NCBI GenBank assembly: GCA_000969725.1
Contig: JXSR01S017886.1
Length of the DNA stretch: 28,684 nt
DNA from: Ophiothrix spiculata
Taxonomy: Eukaryota > Echinodermata > Ophiuroidea > Amphilepidida > Ophiotrichidae
Reading direction: 5' to 3' (one strand)
Of this stretch, positions 1 to 12,200 are shown in pieces (the stretch's first letter is position 1; each line of letters starts with the position of its first letter). A program made the translations under genes and the position numbers. The notes beneath the pieces are model-generated. The model had not been told where the DNA came from. It did not search any database and saw nothing but the letters and a program-made list of their open reading frames with translations.

Positions 1-1077
1 CTCAAAACTTTGAAGAGCCATAACTCCAAAACGCAATTGAATAGAAAGTTTTGCTTTGGCCAGGTTCTTAGTTACCTTAAAAAGGACCTACAAACAAATT
101 TTGAGCAAAATCCAAGAGGTATGGCAACATGGCTTGGTGATTCCAGGCGATTTAACTCATGCACATTTCGTGAATGAGGAATCAGTGGAATACATGATCT
201 GTTCTCCAACATTGAAAAAATCAATGAATTACTGGAATAGGGTAAACTTGGGCAACTTGGTACATGTGGTAAGCTGAACCATATATACTTTTCTCTTAGA
301 TATGTTACTAAGTATGTCATAATTCATGATTTTAATTAAAGAAAGTAGTACACACATAATGATATATTTTCTGCTCCAAGTTTGTGTACTTTTAATTAAT
401 TTCCAAATTTTCTCTTTTATTAAATGGGCATTGGACAAGTTCAGCATCATCCCCAATTTTTTCACCAAAACATTTCGGGATTTTTACATCATTTGAAGTA
501 TTAGTGGTTATATTGGCAGCATGCAAAGTTTCAATGTCAAATTCAAACCTATATATCAAAATATATATTCTTTTATTTTCAATTATCGTTGTCGACAACG
601 ATAAATACTGCCCCCCCTGGAGTTGAAACTTCAAAATTAGCTTTATCAGGAAAACTAATACAAAAGCAGAATTTCATTTGATTCATCTGCAATATATGAT
701 GTGAAAGGAATGTATTACAAACAAATCTTTGCCTCTCTCTTGATATATAGCATCAAATACACACAGTTAGAGAATAGCCTCATACCCAAGATAAACAACA
801 AAATAAATTATAATTTTTGACTTTTCTAAAGGTTTTGATCAAAAATTTCCAAATATTTGGTAATTAAATGTTATTTGCTAACCTATTAAGTGTAAATCAT
901 CCATGAATACAATTTTACAATGTTGTCCAATTCCCCTATAATAAAATTGTACTATTTCTAATTGGGTTGAACTTTCATCTATTATGTTTCAACATTTACA
1001 TTCATACTGAAAGATAACGCAAGTTAACTTAAATAACAGAATAAATAAGACCTTCTTGCATTCCAGTGACAAATCGC
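1..1077. other. AT-rich stretch without recognisable gene
   Basis: Short ORFs occur on both strands, but none shows domain-like composition or convincing splice signals. The only distinct structure is the palindrome at 583-604. Confidence 0.5.
583..604. repeat. Perfect 22-bp palindrome
   Basis: TTATCGTTGTC followed directly by its exact reverse complement, with no spacer. It lies just before a C-run at 611-616. It is dyad-symmetric enough to be a protein site or the tip of a decayed inverted repeat. Function unknown. Confidence 0.8.
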
Positions 1078-1294
1078 CATGTGAGTGCAAGAAAGTCGTA
1101 TATGCAATGGCTGCCCTAAGTTATATTTATCTTACAACTAGTCACAAGAATGTGAAAAAATTCCACTGTCTTATGTCAGTGGTTCTTGAAATGGTTCTTC
1201 AGGTGACGGTAAGAACCATTTCAAAAACCACTAACCCAAGACTGGAGATTTTACAGTGTGCAATCCAAATTAATGACTTTCTTGCACTCACATG
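1078..1294. mobile_element. Foldback element with nested hairpin
   Basis: 20-bp perfect inverted ends: CATGTGAGTGCAAGAAAGTC at 1078-1097 and its reverse complement at 1275-1294. A second near-perfect hairpin lies near the middle (1178-1232). No coding capacity and no clear target duplication were found. It is most likely a small non-autonomous foldback/MITE. Confidence 0.6.
1178..1232. repeat. Near-perfect 22-bp hairpin, 11-nt loop
   Basis: Arms 1178-1199 and 1211-1232 pair at 21 of 22 positions around loop CAGGTGACGGT. A lower stem is possible: GTCTT at 1169-1173 with AAGAC at 1238-1242. The size resembles a short pre-miRNA, but it sits inside a foldback element, so it may simply be transposon structure. 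Confidence 0.75.
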
Positions 1295-1308
1295 ATGAAA
1301 TGACACAT

Positions 1309-1759
1309 GGGCTCTATTCCATAAAGCTATTTAGGAACATTCTTAAATGAAATTGCCTTGAGTTACTTTAGAACAGTACTGCTTTAGAACAAGAAAATGT
1401 TCAATATGTTCAACTTGGAAGTGACCAAATTTCCCAACGTACAACCAATTTATTTGGATGACTTAAACATTTCTGCCCTTGTCCTATGTAGATTAAGTTG
1501 TGTGTAATTGACCTTTGATCAATTATAGCCAAATTAAGATCTGATCTAAAGTTAAGAACATTTTTAATAAAGATAGGAACTTTTCTATTTTGTTTTAAAT
1601 TTTCTTAACAACTTTAAAATGCGAATTACGTCAACTGATAATAATTTAACATTTATCATCCGAAGTTGCTCAAAGTCTAAAATGTTAGTAGACTTAGGAA
1701 TGATTATTGTTCTGCAGATCAACTTAGGAATATTCTTAAATCTTTATGAAATAGAGCCC
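1309..1759. mobile_element. Non-autonomous inverted-repeat element, copy 1
   Basis: Begins GGGCTCTATTCCATAAAG and ends with the near reverse complement CTTTATGAAATAGAGCCC. The 451-bp AT-rich interior has no meaningful ORF. A second copy in the same orientation follows at 2352-2759. Both copies are followed by the same flank (TGGTTTGCATAACACCT), so the pair arose by duplication of a larger block rather than two insertions. Confidence 0.65.
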
Positions 1760-2177
1760 TGGTTTGCATAACACCTATAAATATACCCAGAGGATGATTT
1801 AAGATCTTCCCACAATACATAGTAACAGCTCAATGAGCATGAATGAACTAATGGAATGTTCAGTGGGGTCAAATTACTACTGCTGTGTATTTGTATGGGA
1901 AAGAGCTATGTTAAATGTCACAATTAATCAAATTGCATTATTAGTGTGAAAACTTTAAGCGACCAAAAAATTGTTTACATATTCACAGAGCTTAAAGTGG
2001 GACCTTTCTCAAGGTAATTTTACTTCTCAGGTCGCTTTCATAATAAATGTACTGTGCCAGATTTAAAACATGCATTTTACTGTGTATGTTCAATGGGATA
2101 TGGTTGTAACTAAGAGTTGTTTTGAGCTACTGATTTCAAATTCTAAATGGAATTATGGGAAGTACTTAAAACACCCT

Positions 2178-3094
2178 CTGAAATATACCAATGCTTCATT
2201 GGAAGAGGCTACCCTGATTATTCTACTGATGATACATGGTTTTAATAAGTCTTTGTATTTGTTGTTTTATTTATTGTGATTTATTTAATTCATAATTGTG
2301 AGATTTGTTCAATTTGTAAGGATTACCTCCCAAAATTACCCATAGAGCCCTGGGCTCTATTTCAAAAAATTTCCATATGTTTAACTTGGAAGTGACCAAA
2401 TTTCCCAACTTACGACCAATTTATTTGGATGATTTAAACATATATCTGCCCGTGTCCTATGTAGATTAAGTTGTGGGTAAATCGACCTTTGATCTATTAT
2501 AGCCAAATTAAGATCAGATCTAAAGTTAAGAACATTCCTAATAAAGATAGGAACTTTTCTATATTGTTTTCAATTTTCTTAACAACTTTGCAATGCGAAT
2601 AACGTCAACTGATAATAATTTAACATTTATCATCCAAAGTTGTTTTAGTAAATGGAACTTAACTGTTCTCAAAGTCTAAAATGTTAGTAGACTTCGGAAT
2701 GATTATTGTTCTGCAGGCCAACTTAGGAATATTCTTAAAACTTTAAGAAATAGGAGCCCTGGTTTGCATAACACCTGTAAATAACCAATGCGTCATTGGA
2801 AGAGGCTACCCTAAAGACATCATTCTCCCAAGTTCTACACTAAATGTCATTTTCTGTGTTTTACCAGTTTGTAAGTTAAGTACCATTTAAAGGTTTAAAC
2901 ACTACGAAATTCTACTTCCATTATTGCGCTAAAGAAGAACAGTGATAATATCTGTTTCGTTAGTTATTCTACCAATGATACATGGTTTTAATAAGTCTTT
3001 TGTTTGTTGTTTAATCTATTGTGATTTATTAAATTTACAGAACGAATTTTGAGGTTTGTTCAATTTGTTAGGACTACTCCCCAAATTACCCATA
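2178..3094. repeat. Direct duplication of flanking block
   Basis: The block at about 2188-2345 (ACCAATGCTTCATTGGAAGA through ACCCATAG) recurs at about 2785-3094 (ACCAATGCGTCATTGGAAGA through ACCCATAG). The second copy carries about 130 extra bases after GAGGCTACCCT. Together with the two elements at 1309 and 2352 this gives a decayed tandem duplication of roughly 1 kb. The small ORF at 2070-2279 shows no coding character. Confidence 0.65.
2352..2759. mobile_element. Non-autonomous inverted-repeat element, copy 2
   Basis: Aligns with 1309-1759 over most of its length. Shared stretches include CTTGGAAGTGACCAAATTTC and CAACTGATAATAATTTAACA. It lacks part of the left-end sequence and has about 20 extra bases in the right half. 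It is preceded by ATAGAGCCCT, so a 19-bp odd palindrome spans the left junction. Confidence 0.65.
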
Positions 3095-3742
3095 GTTTTA
3101 ACAATATCCTGAAAAAAATGAATTCCGTGCTCATTCTTAAAAATGGGATAATTCTGTCGTTAAGCTATCCCCTCCTAGATTCAAACTGGAAATCCCAAAC
3201 AATCTATAAAGCCCCATGTCAAGTCTAAAGATATCAACCTCATGTAAAGTCTAAAGCCTAAAGATCTCAAAGTCTACAGATCTCAACATCTTTAAGTTTA
3301 AAGCATCTCAACATTTCAAAAGATCTCAACATCTCAAATGAACATGTCCACCATTCTGTGTGCTAATTCTTGCTGCAACTAAGTCTCAAACAAGTCATTC
3401 ATTTTGTGTCTTACTCGTCTAATACCTTATATAGAACAGCAATGCTGAGTTAGTTCGCAACATGTTATACTCAAAGAGAAATGGGGCTAATTTCACTTAA
3501 GTTAAAATGCATTGTAAGACTTAAACCCTTCATTAACTAATGAGCACCACTTGACTCTTCAAAATGTTACAAACGGTTGGAATTTTCCAGATGTAAAATC
3601 CTTATATCTAATGATGCATCAAATGCTTACCAAGGGTTCTTACATCTTAGTATAATCCAATTTGACTATGGTTGCAATACATTACAGAACTTACAAAGTG
3701 TTTACAATGGTATTTACATTTTGGTGAAATGGACCACTGATA
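3095..3742. other. AT-rich stretch, no gene; short AGATCTCAACA-like repeats
   Basis: No ORF or splice-supported exon seen. Between about 3218 and 3345 a short motif near AGATCTCAACATCT recurs irregularly, suggesting a degraded simple tandem repeat. Confidence 0.4.
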
Positions 3743-3953
3743 TACTTTGATCAACACTAAATAGGCAGGAATTATGAGGCTTTCCTTCATCCGCAAGTAA
3801 ACATAATCCCAGTTACACGCGCGCTGTAGATAATGATGCGCGAGTCACACGTGCAACGCGCGCTGCAGTTGTGTTGTGTCTAGTTACGCAACGCGCTTAT
3901 CTGTATTAACTCACGATGTGAAGAGGCCCGCCTATTTGGTGTTGATCAAAGTA
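3743..3953. mobile_element. 211-bp MITE, TA target site
   Basis: Inverted ends TACTTTGATCAACACYAAAT (24 bp with one difference) are flanked by TA on both sides (3741-3742 and 3954-3955). This fits a Tc1/mariner-type non-autonomous element. Its core (about 3815-3900) is strikingly rich in GCGC/CG words against an AT-rich background. Confidence 0.7.
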
Positions 3954-4140
3954 TAGATGCAGCAGTTCAGGTACACCATTCCAAAGAAATGCTCATGCAT
4001 TTTGGATGCAAATCGTGTTCATTGACCTAACCCAATAAGTACCAAATTGCTCTTCATGGTAATTTATAATAGTGGTCTCTGTTTAGTATCTCCACTATAA
4101 TAGTTAGGCAATTAGGAAAAGGTATATACTCTATGCAGCG

Positions 4141-4312
4141 CACCAAGAAGGAGCATTCGCACAGAGGACCAACGACTTAACGTGACTTCCACACCACGGA
4201 GCAATTAGAGTAAACTTTCTTGCACAAGGAAACAAGGAGACGTAGACCGCCGGGCCCGGGGCTCGAATCCACAACCTCTGTATTATAAGACTTTTTGGAC
4301 AACTTTAGTACC
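4141..4312 (-). mobile_element. tRNA-derived SINE, decayed copy
   Basis: On the minus strand this matches the SINE at 27831-28060 closely: AATACAGAGGTTGTGG, a B-box-like GATTCGAGCCCC, GTCTCCTTGTTTCCTT and GAAGTCACGT in the same order. The 5' tRNA head (A box) is degraded and no tail repeat is left, so this copy is older or truncated. Confidence 0.75.
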
Positions 4313-4791
4313 GCTGAAGTCTATGAGTAGCCCAAGAGTTAGAAGGTAGACACAAACACCACCATTTTGAACTACTGTACCATGAAGAACAATTTGGGCC
4401 AACTGGGTTTCAACCACAGATTTACAGGGGAGATACCGGCCTTTGTATACTGGCCCATGTAATGGCATCGTCAGCCATTGAGCTCAAATTGGGAGTATTC
4501 TTTTCACTCAGTTCCCGCTAAAATCAACTCGTTAGTGCCGAGATTCGGTTGCGCATAGAGACAAACTGCGTAAATAAACTTAACTCAAATGATACACCAA
4601 CCTGCATGCAAAGCATGTGTGCATGTTTTCAATATTCGTGCATTATGACAAGATGCGATGCATCGTCGGCAAACACCCCAATTTTGTTTCCATGCCGGAA
4701 TAAAAATGGCGGCGAGTCTGGTATCTCCCCTGTAGAAATATGGTTTCAACTCAACACATATTCCGAGTAAAACCATTACCCCTTATATTCT
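4313..4791 (-). other. Probable 3' UTR / downstream region of the zinc-finger gene
   Basis: Sequence following the stop codon of the minus-strand gene. I found no clear AATAAA or ATTAAA on the minus strand here, so the transcript end is undefined. Segments near 4715-4755 and, in the other orientation, near 4405-4445 share GGTATCTCCCCTGTA, a short diverged inverted pair. ORFs in this stretch look accidental. Confidence 0.3.
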
Positions 4792-6298
4792 TTATCTATG
4801 CCACTGAACAAATCCAGTCGTATTATGCCCTTGAATTGCAGCTCCCTGGGGAATAGCAATTTCAACCGTATCATATGCACCATCAATTCGTTCCCTGCCG
4901 TCACGGCTGTCTAGGTCGCCACTCCCGACGACAACATGATGGACATTGACAACATTGGGTTGATGTATTGTGACCACAGCTTGGTCTGCATCAGGGGAAG
5001 ATTCCTTGTTACCTTGAAAATGTGTTGCATGAGATTTAACAACTGTCTGTACCAATGGATTCTGTGAATGACTATGCCAAGCTAAAGATTCCGTAGTCGA
5101 ATGTGACGCTCGGCTCTCTTCCATTTTGGTTTGTGAATACTGTCTTGCAGCAAGGTTTGCAAGTTCCGTGGGACCATTTGCATGCAATATTTGAATATGT
5201 GTAGCGTCTGTTGCAGACATTGGTTGTAAATGTAATAGGGCATCTCTGATCTCTTTACTATAACTAGAGTGCTCAAGGGTTTTGTTATAACTTGAATTTT
5301 CAAGTGCTTTCAACACAGGGCTCTCTTGTCCATCCGTTCTTGCTTGAGCATCTTCACTAGACACCCCTGTCTCTTCCGCTTCATGTGCACTATTCTGTTG
5401 AATTCTATCTGCCATTGACAGCAATGCTTCTTCAACACCCCTTCCATGGTGAGATGACATCTTGGATTGTTCACCTTGCTGATTCATAATTTGAGTGTCA
5501 TTGACTGTAGATCCCCGTTTTCTCCCAGGGGTCATCTTGGGTCTCGGAAAGTTATCAAATTCTTGTACAGTCGGACATGGGTGTCCCCTTTCAATGTTAT
5601 GTTCAGCTTTCATGTGTGTTTTGAGACTGCCATTGTGAGCAAAAGCTTTACCACACTCTGTACACCTGAAGGGTCTCTCCCCTGTATGGCTCCGCATATG
5701 ACTCTTCAAATTAAAATTATTTGTAAATCCTTTCCCACAAAATTTACATGTAATAGGTCTAGCACCACTATGGACAAACATATGTCTCGTCAAATGCGGT
5801 TTCTGTTTGAATCCTTTCCCACAGATATCACATGTATGAGGGCGCTCTTTTGAGTGTCGTTTGCGATGCTCTGTCAAAGATGAGATTAAGATGAAAGCTT
5901 TGCCACATTTGTCACAGATATGGGCTTTTTTACCAGTCTCCAATGCTTCATGGTATTTTAGATGACGTCTCCATCCGCTAAAACTATTGAACACTTTGCC
6001 ACACGCATCACAGATTTGTTGGTAGTGTTTCTGTTGGTGCACATTCCAATTAGAAACAAGCTCATTACATTCCGGGCAATTGAAATAAATCTTTGCAATC
6101 TCTGCAATGGCTTCGCTGGATATCTGCGACAAGTGTTGACTTGTGTTGCCGACGGTAACATACTCTGAATGCGTCTTGTAGTGATCTTTGAATTCTTGTA
6201 TAGCTGTATATCTTGCGTGACACTGTTTGCATTCAAACTGCTTGGTAATATTTGGCGACTCTAAAAACTCAAGCACCTTCTTTGGTCTTCCAGATTTT
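4792..6298 (-). CDS. Coding exon 4: seven C2H2 zinc fingers and C-terminal tail
   Basis: Last coding exon, 1507 nt, with acceptor TTTTGTCTTTTATGTAG|A. It encodes residues 234-735. Fingers by C-C-H-H span: 257-277, 308-325 (short spacing, C-x2-C-x9-H-x3-H), 330-350, 362-382, 390-410, 418-438 and 446-467 (H-x4-H). Only the last linker is the canonical TGERPF; SKERPHT and SGARPIT precede it. Fingers 3-7 have the usual CGKxF core, while finger 1 has HARY and finger 2 is degenerate. The tail has a GRKR patch near residue 493 and Ser/His/Gln-rich sequence. The open frame reads a few codons into the intron, which could mislead an ORF-based start. Confidence 0.92.
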
Positions 6299-9200
6299 CT
6301 ACATAAAAGACAAAACAAATGTGCACACAGTTAGTGTGAATTATGACAACAATAATCATGATAATGGTCTGAAAAATTTGTGTAACCCAAATTCAAGATG
6401 GAGTTGAATGTCATTAGGAAAAATTGACAAACTTATTATATAAATTTCATCTCCCTCACCCACCAAAAAACAGTGATAAGGCCAAAACAAAAATATTGTT
6501 TGTTTGTCCATAACGCCCTCTGAAAAGGTAAGGTCGGTAGGTCGGCTTTTTTTTTTTTTTTTTAATTTTTTTGAAATAAATATACATGAAACTCACTTTA
6601 GAAAAATAAACTTAACTTACGAGAACAATATACTGTTGGTCTTTTACATTGGAAAATACAGTTCATGTCAATTCATATCATATTTTTACAATTTGAAGAC
6701 TTTCTCAGTGAATTTTTATATCTTTTTGCATGAAAAATCCTCAAATAAGAGATGAAAAATAAAATAAAAAACTTTATAAAGCACACGGTCAGGCCAAATT
6801 TTGATGGTCGGTCGGGCGAGGACAAACAAACAATTTATTTTTTTTTGGCCTAATCTAACTTTGAAGGTATGCCTTTATAGATCCCATATCAGGCTTTGTC
6901 TTTTGAAAATTGCTGGCGAGTGACAAATCACTCTCCTCAAAACTTGTCAGGTGAGCTGTAGGCGAGTGATTTTAATCATTTGTATTATTAGTATACCAAA
7001 TGTAGGCGAGTGATAAAAAGCTCTCCTCAGCTTCATTTTAGGTGAGTGATGGCGAGTGATCACTCTCGCTCGCCTTAAAAGACAAAGCCTGCCATATAAG
7101 TATATTGAACACTAAATCTGTGGCAACCAAGGCTGTAGCTACGGTGGGTGGTAGCGGGCAGCAGCAAACCAGTACTCCAGTTTAAAGTCCACCACTATAG
7201 AGCAATTTAAGGGGCCTGTTAATCCCGGCCGTTTTTACAGAAGCAGAATTTAGTTTTTCTGCATTTTCTGATACTTCAGCATGTTACCTTTTAATAACAG
7301 ACAATAAAATACTACAAAACAAAACTTTTAAACTTACTTATAGGTAAAATTAAAAGATTATTTTGACATGTTACAGTAAAAAAAACCACGTGGCTGTTGG
7401 CGGGAAAATACGGGCATAGATACGCGTCCTATATTTTGCGTTTAGGTTGCGAGTTTTGATGTGCATGCCTGTTTGCGCGGCAACAAGTACAGCGTGCGCG
7501 GGTGAACCCGTTGCGTTATGTCCTTGCATGAGCACATTTGTTAAAATCCCGCAATAAACTTGTCAATGTTGTAAACAAAGACCAAATAATTGAACATCGG
7601 TATTTTAGATTTCTTTCAATATTTAGAAAGAAAGGAGCTTAAAATTGGATCTGAAAGTTGAGCACAATACTTACCAATAATATCAATTACATAATAAGTT
7701 TTCATGTCCCATACTCAAGGTTTAGACCTCAAAATTCAAGGGTTTTAGGTCAAAATGTGTGATTTTTCCATTAAACATGGGATTTCTCCTTTTCAGTTTT
7801 GATGAAAAAACATAATTTTTTCAGGAAACGTAACTATAAAAACTAACAAGTACAAGGAAAGCTTTTTCAACAATTATGTACAGTATATCAAAATCTGGGA
7901 TCGCGTTTCTCATTTTTTGATTTAAGGTCCTAAAATTAAAGATATACATTAGTTTCTATCAAAATTGATGCAGATAAATGTCGGACACGACACATTTAAC
8001 ATGGTTTTCACTATATTTCGAAAATGTTGGCTTTATTTGAAAAAATAAAAAATGCGATCCTAGATAATTTTGTGCAGATTCCAAAAAACGATATGTGATA
8101 AAATGGCAGTAACAATTTTTTGAGTTACTTTTCCCGAAAAATGTTTAAGCAAAATCACTGTTTTTTGCTATTTTTTCCAAATATGGTTATCTTTGAACAA
8201 AGCCAATATAGCATAAGCAGATTCCTCGTCAAATTTCCTTTCTAGAAATGTATACTTTTCTTTACTGTAACTTAATATTTTTAGACTTATAAGCCAAAAA
8301 AGAAAGTCAAAATATAAGCCTTAACAGGCCCCTTAAGTTGTACAGAGTCAAAATTGCAAAATCACATTCAGTTGGCCAACTTTAGTCAATTTTCTGTTAA
8401 ATTGTCAATTCACAAATATTTCTCACAAATACCACCCGGCACTAAAAACATCTAGCTACAAACTACGCTGGTACCCTCGATGTTGGCGCTTCACTATTAT
8501 GACTCGGACTGCCCACTATCTCAGTTAACCGCTGATCATAATTGGTCAAAATTCTGACCAGTTGAACACAACTTGCCAGCTCACTTGCCCTATCTAACTA
8601 CACGGCAATCGTTCGAGAGTGGAAGGTTTTGGTGAAGAGGTTGACAATATGACGACATCTGCATGATGCACTACGTTTAACTGCGCATTACAAGAAATTC
8701 GCACAATCACCAATGCATCATGCATGTTATGTGTTTGACACTGAAAACAAATGCCTTCAGAAAACAGGCCAATTGAGTGCTTAGATTGATTAGCGATTAC
8801 CGGCATCTTATTTTGGAGAAGATGTCAGAGCCAAGCATAGCTATAAACCTGGTGGGAACATCAGATTTGTAAATTAAAAGATTATCTTTTGGTAAAATTG
8901 TTTCTTGTGGCAAAAAGATCTGCAAAAAGATCCAAATTTTTTCTGAAAATGATGGGTGATGTTCTTGCTTTTTTGGGGTATATGTAACTGGGACGATGTG
9001 GGGAAGGAGGTGTTACCTGTCCCTGTGGGTGTTGCCACTGCTCAAAATTAATCAGGTGATTCCTCTTCTGGCTGTTACCATGTTGAAATTAATAATGTGC
9101 CACATGAGACATTGTACCTGGCCAAATGCATCATTTCCTCAATGTGTTTCTAATGTATTTCTTTGTTTTTTTAGTAATGAGATGCAATGACAGAGTGACA

Positions 9201-12200
9201 CTTCATAAAAGGTAAAGGTCACTCAAGTAAAAGTAAATCTTGCACATGTATAAATGTATAGATTTACCATTCATATTAAATTTCCCTTGCTTTCTTAACA
9301 AAAGATAGAACACCATTCTCAATTTACAGACTTATTCAGGGTTATCTTTTTAAGGGATTTAATGTCTTATCAATTGATAAGACACCCATTTCTGGGGTTT
9401 AAGAAGCCAAATACTGATTCAGCATATGGCTATTTATACAATTATATTTAGAATTATGGGTCGTCATTCAAGGTTAAGGCATCCAAAAAAAGTTGTAAAC
9501 CCAGAATTATATGCTCCCACAGAAAACTCTGGCAACAAATAACACACATTCATCCAAACTGATAACTTACTTATACCCCTTTGGTCGGTACGCAGATGAT
9601 TTCTTCTTTTTCGGCTTGGGACCTGAGCCTGTGCTGTTTGCCATTTTCTTCTTTAGTTTTATGGTCAGCTTTGTTGAACTTGATTTTTGCGATTCCTGTT
9701 GAAAATAAAATATATGCGGCAGTTGAATAAGGCAACATTGTTATTGTGTAGCAGTATGTTTTGTGGAACTTTGTGTAGCAGTCTGTTTTGGACCCATTGG
9801 AAATACACTCCCGGTCAAAAGTGTTTGCACATACTTAAAAACGGGCAAAAACCAAATTAACATATCAAACTAACCAGACTCCTCAAAAATTAATGTTTTT
9901 TATAGAACTTTGTGATATGTATCCAATATAAATAAATCCATGTTTCCTCTTCTATTCGGGATTCCATAACCACCAAAATGGCCAATATCTGGCAGTGGAC
10001 CACATACAAATACACCACATGCAGTTACTGACATGTACCTCTGTAGTTCTTATATTTTCGTTGCTGGTTATTATCGTGTAACCGTAAAGAACATTGTCAG
10101 TTATGAGCATTCAAAAAAAATTCGCAGTTATATATTTAAACTCCATTTTTTGAATGTAAAGAAGGAAGTATACAATACGTTTAGTACGAATGTTTTCCAT
10201 GTTTTCAAATGCGCTGAATACAATTCCTATTGATTTCTTTAAAACTATAATAAATATACAATCGGTAAAAAATTAGTGCAAATAATGAACGGTTCTCGAG
10301 ATATGGCTAGTTAAATGTTTTGTGTGCAAACTCTTTTGACCGGGAGTGTAAACTTGCACACATAGCCAGGCTTTTGTAGACAATCCTTCATATAATTCAC
10401 AGTTTGTGATCTTTTCAGTCCTGGATGGCCTATTTGTAATTTTCCATTTTTCTTTTGCATATTTAACACAATTTTCTGCCTTGAATTCGTGTATTGTAAT
10501 GTATGCAAAACAAAAAACAAACACACAAAAAAAGCAATGCTTTCCATGGGAAAATTTATTTATCAATTTCAAATACTATCTGAATTGTATGGTCAGATTC
10601 CACCAAAGGTTATGTACCGCTAGACATCAACCAATACAAAGTCGTAACACTAGAAGCTGCAAACTGTGTAGAGACTGTAACAATAGACATTGAGCAATTT
10701 TAGGTTATTAAAAAAAAAAAAAGTCGGCATCAAAATTCTTCAGACGATGTAAATAAACATCCAGAGTACATGGCCAAATGTTTAAGAACTCGATCGGTAC
10801 CCTGCAATTAGTGGTCACATGACTGATTTTGTCCGAGGAATTTTGGCTGAGTCTTTTAAATGCACATTTGTGTTACAAGTGAAATGATACTAAATCAATG
10901 CATGCACATTGACATTTGATGCATCCAAGCACAAGGCATAGACCTTTTCAAAATCCATTCGGAAATCTCCAGAACGTTGGTCACGTCGCCGGTTTTTCAA
11001 CCAATCACATACGAGCTCATTAGTATGCACGTTTTTATCAACAAAATTTTCCATTTCCATTTGAAATTGACTGATTAAGCTCAAAATTGCAAGTCACCTC
11101 AAGGCACATCACAATAAAAGTTTATCTTAAGTGCTAACCCTGATTACAAATTTGAATTTGTACGCAATCAGTTAACATGAACGTTGAATTTACATTCTGT
11201 GTACTGTGTTTATTAGGCAATTTTTTCTGTTGGCAATTGACGGAAAGCTTAAAATCAACTTAAGGAATTCTCAGAAAGTCGTGTTTTGAAAAGGTCTATT
11301 GGAATGGACTGTGATCAAATTCACCACGGCTGATTTGAATCTGCCACATATCTTGAGCAAAATGGTATGTTAAAATATTAAACTGATTCATACCTGACAG
11401 AAAAAAATAATTTTGCATATTTGTGAAAAAAGATCATCAAAAATATGAAATAAACCAATCAATACCTAGCAAAAACAATGTTGCAAAAATGTGCACTTAA
11501 CAGAACATGAACTGAGCATTCTTGAGTGCTATATGAATTTCCAATCTACTCAGCATACTTTAAATTCTTGTTTTCTCTTTGGCTAAGCTACGCGCAGTGT
11601 ATGAATATAGTGGGATACTGAACATATGACCCAGTCTGATGAATCCTGAAGATGTAGGTAGCTTGATTTATGGGGGAGTAAAATATTTATTATTAAGGCA
11701 AACAATTATACGCCCCACCCTTGGTACTCAAAATCAAAAGTCCACCTACAACTCATTCCAGGTTCTCACTTTTGATTTAATGGAGTACTTCCACACCATT
11801 GGTCAAATAGTTGGATACTTGCTATGGAAAGCCATAAATAACCAGAATTCTGCTTGATAAATGAACAGTGGATGACCCAGTATTTCCAAGTAATTTAAAA
11901 AGGGGAATCGATAGTCACTGGCATCTTGTTGTCAAGCATGGAGCCAAGTAATATTGTACCTGTAGATCTTATCGGAAACAAGCTAAATAATTGACCAGAG
12001 CCCATTAATCTTGACTTTCCTATACGCGCATACAATGTTCATGTTTCCCCATATCCATCGCTAGATACACAGTCAAAGTATATCGTTTGCGCACCGGAAT
12101 AAGTCAGAGGTATGATTGCTCACTGTCCATTGGCAACAAAGAAGGCCATTCCCTTAAGCTGGGGAATTATTCTCAAGCCTTGGGTTAACACAGTAGCCAA

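Noticed and set aside
1056-1295. 79-codon plus-strand ORF as a gene
   Set aside because: It coincides almost exactly with the foldback element, includes its hairpin, and starts at a non-ATG codon.
5467-5853. Plus-strand ORF of 128 codons
   Set aside because: Antisense shadow of the zinc-finger exon; its composition follows from the reverse strand.
10890-11084. Minus-strand ORF with basic LKNRRRDQRSGDF as a possible exon of the zinc-finger gene
   Set aside because: It spans the end of an inverted-repeat element, lacks good splice sites, and is not needed for frame between exons 2 and 3.
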